Source: Actinomyces viscosus (GTDB taxonomy: Bacteria; Bacteroidota; Bacteroidia; Flavobacteriales_D; Crocinitomicaceae). Taken from it: 7,452 nucleotides of DNA. The notes below the pieces were generated by a model that saw only the letters and a program-made list of their open reading frames with translations, did no database searches and was not told the origin of the DNA. Made by a program: the position numbers and the translations under genes. Below are positions 5,700 through 7,452 of the stretch, piece after piece (position 1 is the first letter of the stretch; every line of letters starts with the position of its first letter). The DNA is taken from contig CALPVI020000078.1 in assembly GCA_943326975.2 (NCBI GenBank), positions 1-7,452 of the forward strand, read 5' to 3'.

Positions 5700-5715
5700 A
5701 TGAATAAATAGTAAA
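5700..5715 (+). repeat. Right 16-bp direct repeat flanking the TAC module
   Basis: ATGAATAAATAGTAAA differs from the left copy at one base. It starts one base after the chaperone stop codon and runs directly into the decayed hsdR start at 5716. That placement makes it a candidate junction. Confidence 0.5.
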
Positions 5716-5766
5716 GTGAGTCATCAATCAGAAACCTTACTAGAAAAAACAGTCAATTAATAAGAT
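5716..5766 (+). pseudogene. Decayed copy of the hsdR 5' end
   Basis: The first 34 bases match the true hsdR start (6041-6074) at 31 positions. The opening codon is GTG where the intact gene has ATG. Translated it gives VSHQSETLLEKTVN and then TAA at 5758-5760, against MSHQSEALLEKN in the intact gene. After an apparent deletion of about eight bases, homology resumes as TCAATTAATA (5753-5762) against the same string in hsdR, and then fades. The fragment is too short to be functional. It marks an old hsdR junction, left by duplication or carried in from another hsd locus. It lies directly beside the right 16-bp repeat of the TAC module. Confidence 0.8.
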
Positions 5767-5861
5767 GTATGTAATAATTTACAAATGGATGGTTACATAT
5801 ACTAAAACACTGGATACTTAAACGTTAAATGAAAACATTAAACATTAACAACTTTGAAATT

Positions 5862-5896
5862 TTGTATACGACTGCATTAAAAAAGTTTTATATTTG
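5862..5896 (+). promoter_or_regulatory. Bacteroidota-type promoter upstream of hsdR
   Basis: A perfect TAnnTTTG -7 element, TATATTTG, lies at 5889-5896. The nearest upstream TTG is at 5862-5864, leaving a 24-bp spacer, somewhat longer than the preferred 19-21. The predicted transcript start is near 5903, a few bases before the hairpin at 5907. It could give hsdR expression independent of hsdM/hsdS, or drive only a short RNA. Confidence 0.55.
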
Positions 5897-5906
5897 TAAC
5901 AACAGT

Positions 5907-5953
5907 ACCCGTAATGCATACCGTAAGCTCTGCATTCGGGTCATTTTTTTTTG
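5907..5953 (+). terminator. Strong hairpin with U-tract before hsdR (terminator or attenuator)
   Basis: ACCCG (5907-5911), a bulged T, and AATGCA (5913-5918) pair with TGCATT (5931-5936) and CGGGT (5937-5941). This gives 11 bp around a 12-base loop. CA and nine T residues (5944-5952) follow. It has the form of an intrinsic terminator, but it lies within about 5 bases of a predicted transcript start and about 90 bp before hsdR. It could end upstream TAC transcripts, attenuate hsdR, or form the body of a small RNA of about 50 bases. Confidence 0.72.
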
Positions 5954-6040
5954 TACCAATGGCAAATAAACCTGCATACACTTTATTCCCAACTATAAAC
6001 TTGGTTTTTTAAATAATTGGAAAAACGAACCTCTTTGGAT

Positions 6041-7452
6041 ATGAGTCATCAATCAGAAGCATTACTAGAAAAAAACTTAATCAATCAATTAATAGGATTA
6101 GGTTATTCATCTGTTAAAATTCAAGATGGTGAAGCATTGGTTGCCAATCTAAAAAGTCAATTGGAACTTTTCAATGAAACGACTTTTACAACAAAAGAAT
6201 TTGATGCCATTTTAAATCATTTAGCGAAAGGAAACGTATTTGAAAAAGCCAAAACGTTAAGAGACCGTTTTCAATTGACAAAAGAAGATGGAACTTCATT
6301 TTACGTTCGTTTCTTTAACAAAGAAGATAACGGTAAAAACCTTTTTCAAGTAACCAATCAAGTGACAGTTGAGGGATCTTTTTTAAATCGTTATGACGTT
6401 ACTTTGTTAGTGAATGGTTTGCCTTTGGTTCAGATAGAATTGAAACGTTCAGGTTTGGAAATCAAAGAAGCATTCAATCAAATCAATCGTTACCAATTGC
6501 ATTCGTTTTGGAGTAATCACGGTTTGTTTCAATACGTTCAGTTGTTTGTTATTAGTAACAAAGTCAATACAAAATATTTAGCAAATAATCGCTTGCAATC
6601 TGTTAAACAGACATTTTACTGGGCAGACGAAAAGAATAAAAACATTACCGATTTAACGGAGTTTACAAAAGCCTTTTTAAACCCAATACATCTGGGTAAA
6701 ATGGTGGCGCATTACATCGTTATCAATGAAACTCACAAAGTAATGATGGTGTTGCGTCCGTATCAATATTACGCAACGGAAGCCATTATCAAACAAGTTT
6801 CTCAATCAAATGAGAATGCCTATATCTGGCATACAACAGGTTCTGGTAAAACCTTGACATCATTCAAAGCAAGTCAAATTTTAGTAGAATTACCGCAAGT
6901 GCATAAAGTTGTATTTGTAGTCGATAGAAAAGATTTGGATTACCAAACAATGAATGAGTTCAATGCATTCAAGAAAGACAGCGTTGATGTTACTGATAAT
7001 ACGCAATCGTTAGTCAGGCAATTAACGGACAATACGAAATTGGTACTAACAACCATTCAAAAACTGAACAATGCTATTTCAGACCGTTTTAAGTCGAGTA
7101 TAGAATCGTTGAGAAACGAGAAAATTGTTTTCATTTTTGACGAATGTCACAGAAGTCAGTTTGGAGAAACTCACGGAAGAATAACTGAGTTTTTTGCAAA
7201 AAGTCAATTAATCGGGTTTACAGGAACTCCAATTTTTGCTGAAAATGCAACAAAAAATGAATTAGGAAAACGTACAACCAAAGATTTATTTGGAAACTGT
7301 TTACATAAATATGTGATTACTGATGCTATTCGAGATGAAAATGTACTTCGTTTTGGTATAGAGTATGTAGGAAAATACAAAGATAAAAGTAATGCCTTTA
7401 TTGATATTGAAGTTGAAGATATTGATAAAAAAGAAGTACTCGATTCTGAAAA
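6041..7452 (+). CDS. hsdR: Type I restriction-modification system endonuclease subunit HsdR (3' part outside window)
   Basis: HsdR cleaves unmodified DNA after ATP-driven translocation. The frame is open for 470 codons and runs off the window, so this is the N-terminal half only and there is no sign of truncation. The nuclease domain shows a PD-(D/E)xK site: D119 in NRYDVTLL and E133-x-K135 in QIELKRSG. The helicase motor follows, with Walker A TTGSGKT (265-271), the DECH box (367-370, followed by RSQFGETH) and motif III FTGTP (393-397). The start MSHQSEALLEKNLINQL is supported by the similar decayed copy at 5716. It is separated from hsdS by the TAC module and about 340 bp of non-coding DNA, so it may be expressed from its own promoter. 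Later HsdR expression is a known way to protect the host while methylation is established. That purpose is inferred here. Confidence 0.95.
   Translation, partial: MSHQSEALLEKNLINQLIGLGYSSVKIQDGEALVANLKSQLELFNETTFTTKEFDAILNHLAKGNVFEKAKTLRDRFQLTKEDGTSFYVRFFNKEDNGKNLFQVTNQVTVEGSFLNRYDVTLLVNGLPLVQIELKRSGLEIKEAFNQINRYQLHSFWSNHGLFQYVQLFVISNKVNTKYLANNRLQSVKQTFYWADEKNKNITDLTEFTKAFLNPIHLGKMVAHYIVINETHKVMMVLRPYQYYATEAIIKQVSQSNENAYIWHTTGSGKTLTSFKASQILVELPQVHKVVFVVDRKDLDYQTMNEFNAFKKDSVDVTDNTQSLVRQLTDNTKLVLTTIQKLNNAISDRFKSSIESLRNEKIVFIFDECHRSQFGETHGRITEFFAKSQLIGFTGTPIFAENATKNELGKRTTKDLFGNCLHKYVITDAIRDENVLRFGIEYVGKYKDKSNAFIDIEVEDIDKKEVLDSE

Larger units (their letters stand above)
5767..6040. other. Intergenic region between the hsdR fragment and hsdR
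   Basis: I support no gene in these 274 bases. The first 100 are AT-rich with repeated CATTAA words, including an imperfect inverted pair GTTAAATG (5824-5831)/CATTAAAC (5836-5843) that could be an operator but is weak. Next come a promoter-like element and a terminator-like hairpin, annotated separately. From 5954 to 6040 only a 17-codon reading frame from 5959 is present. The hsdR start at 6041 has no Shine-Dalgarno. Confidence 0.55.

Noticed and set aside
5959..6012. 17-codon reading frame (MANKPAYTLFPTINLVF) after the hairpin upstream of hsdR
   Set aside because: It is short, has no family I know and lies after the U-tract. It could be a leader peptide, but nothing beyond an open frame supports it.
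1..7452. CRISPR array or complete insertion sequence
   Set aside because: No regularly spaced direct repeats of 25-40 bases occur, and no transposase frame or long terminal inverted repeats are seen. The repeats found are short and irregularly spaced.

Overview
The window is AT-rich DNA from a Bacteroidota bacterium, most likely a member of the Flavobacteriia. The signs are A-rich leaders without Shine-Dalgarno sequences, two TAnnTTTG-type -7 elements, tRNA genes with no encoded CCA, and short CTTCGA-N4/5-CTCRG repeats of a kind I associate with flavobacterial genomes. The organism assignment is inference. The locus is a type I restriction-modification (R-M) operon with accessory genes, lying just downstream of two tandem tRNA-Lys genes. 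All genes are on the + strand.

Layout. 1-261: a 5'-truncated tRNA-Lys(UUU) and a complete, identical copy, each followed by its own intrinsic terminator. 262-531: AT-rich leader. 532-2166: hsdM (methylase). 2176-3009: a KilA-N domain protein. 3006-4235: hsdS (specificity). 4352-5699: three tightly coupled genes that I read as a toxin-antitoxin-chaperone (TAC) module, made of a RelE/HigB-like toxin, an Xre-type helix-turn-helix antitoxin and a SecB-like chaperone. 5700-6040: a region without an intact gene, holding a decayed copy of the hsdR 5' end, a promoter-like sequence and a strong hairpin/U-tract. 6041 to the window end: the N-terminal half of hsdR (nuclease-translocase), cut by the window edge.

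How the genes work together. HsdM2-HsdS methylates a bipartite site set by the two target-recognition domains of HsdS, and HsdR joins the complex to translocate and cleave unmodified DNA. The KilA-N protein is an accessory of unknown role. The TAC module probably behaves as a chaperone-controlled addiction or abortive-infection unit, so the locus would pair restriction with a second, toxin-based layer.

Most unusual points. (1) Short repeat elements sit in frame inside coding sequence: three in hsdM and one in the KilA-N gene. A related copy lies directly after the hsdS stop codon. They appear to lengthen HsdM by about 30 residues without breaking it. (2) The TAC module is bracketed by 15/16-identical direct repeats, and the right-hand one abuts a decayed hsdR start. 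This records how the cassette entered the operon or was brought in from another hsd locus. (3) A promoter-like sequence followed by a terminator-like hairpin lies before hsdR and could make a small RNA or act as an attenuator. Family comparisons here are from memory of typical sequences; no database search was run.
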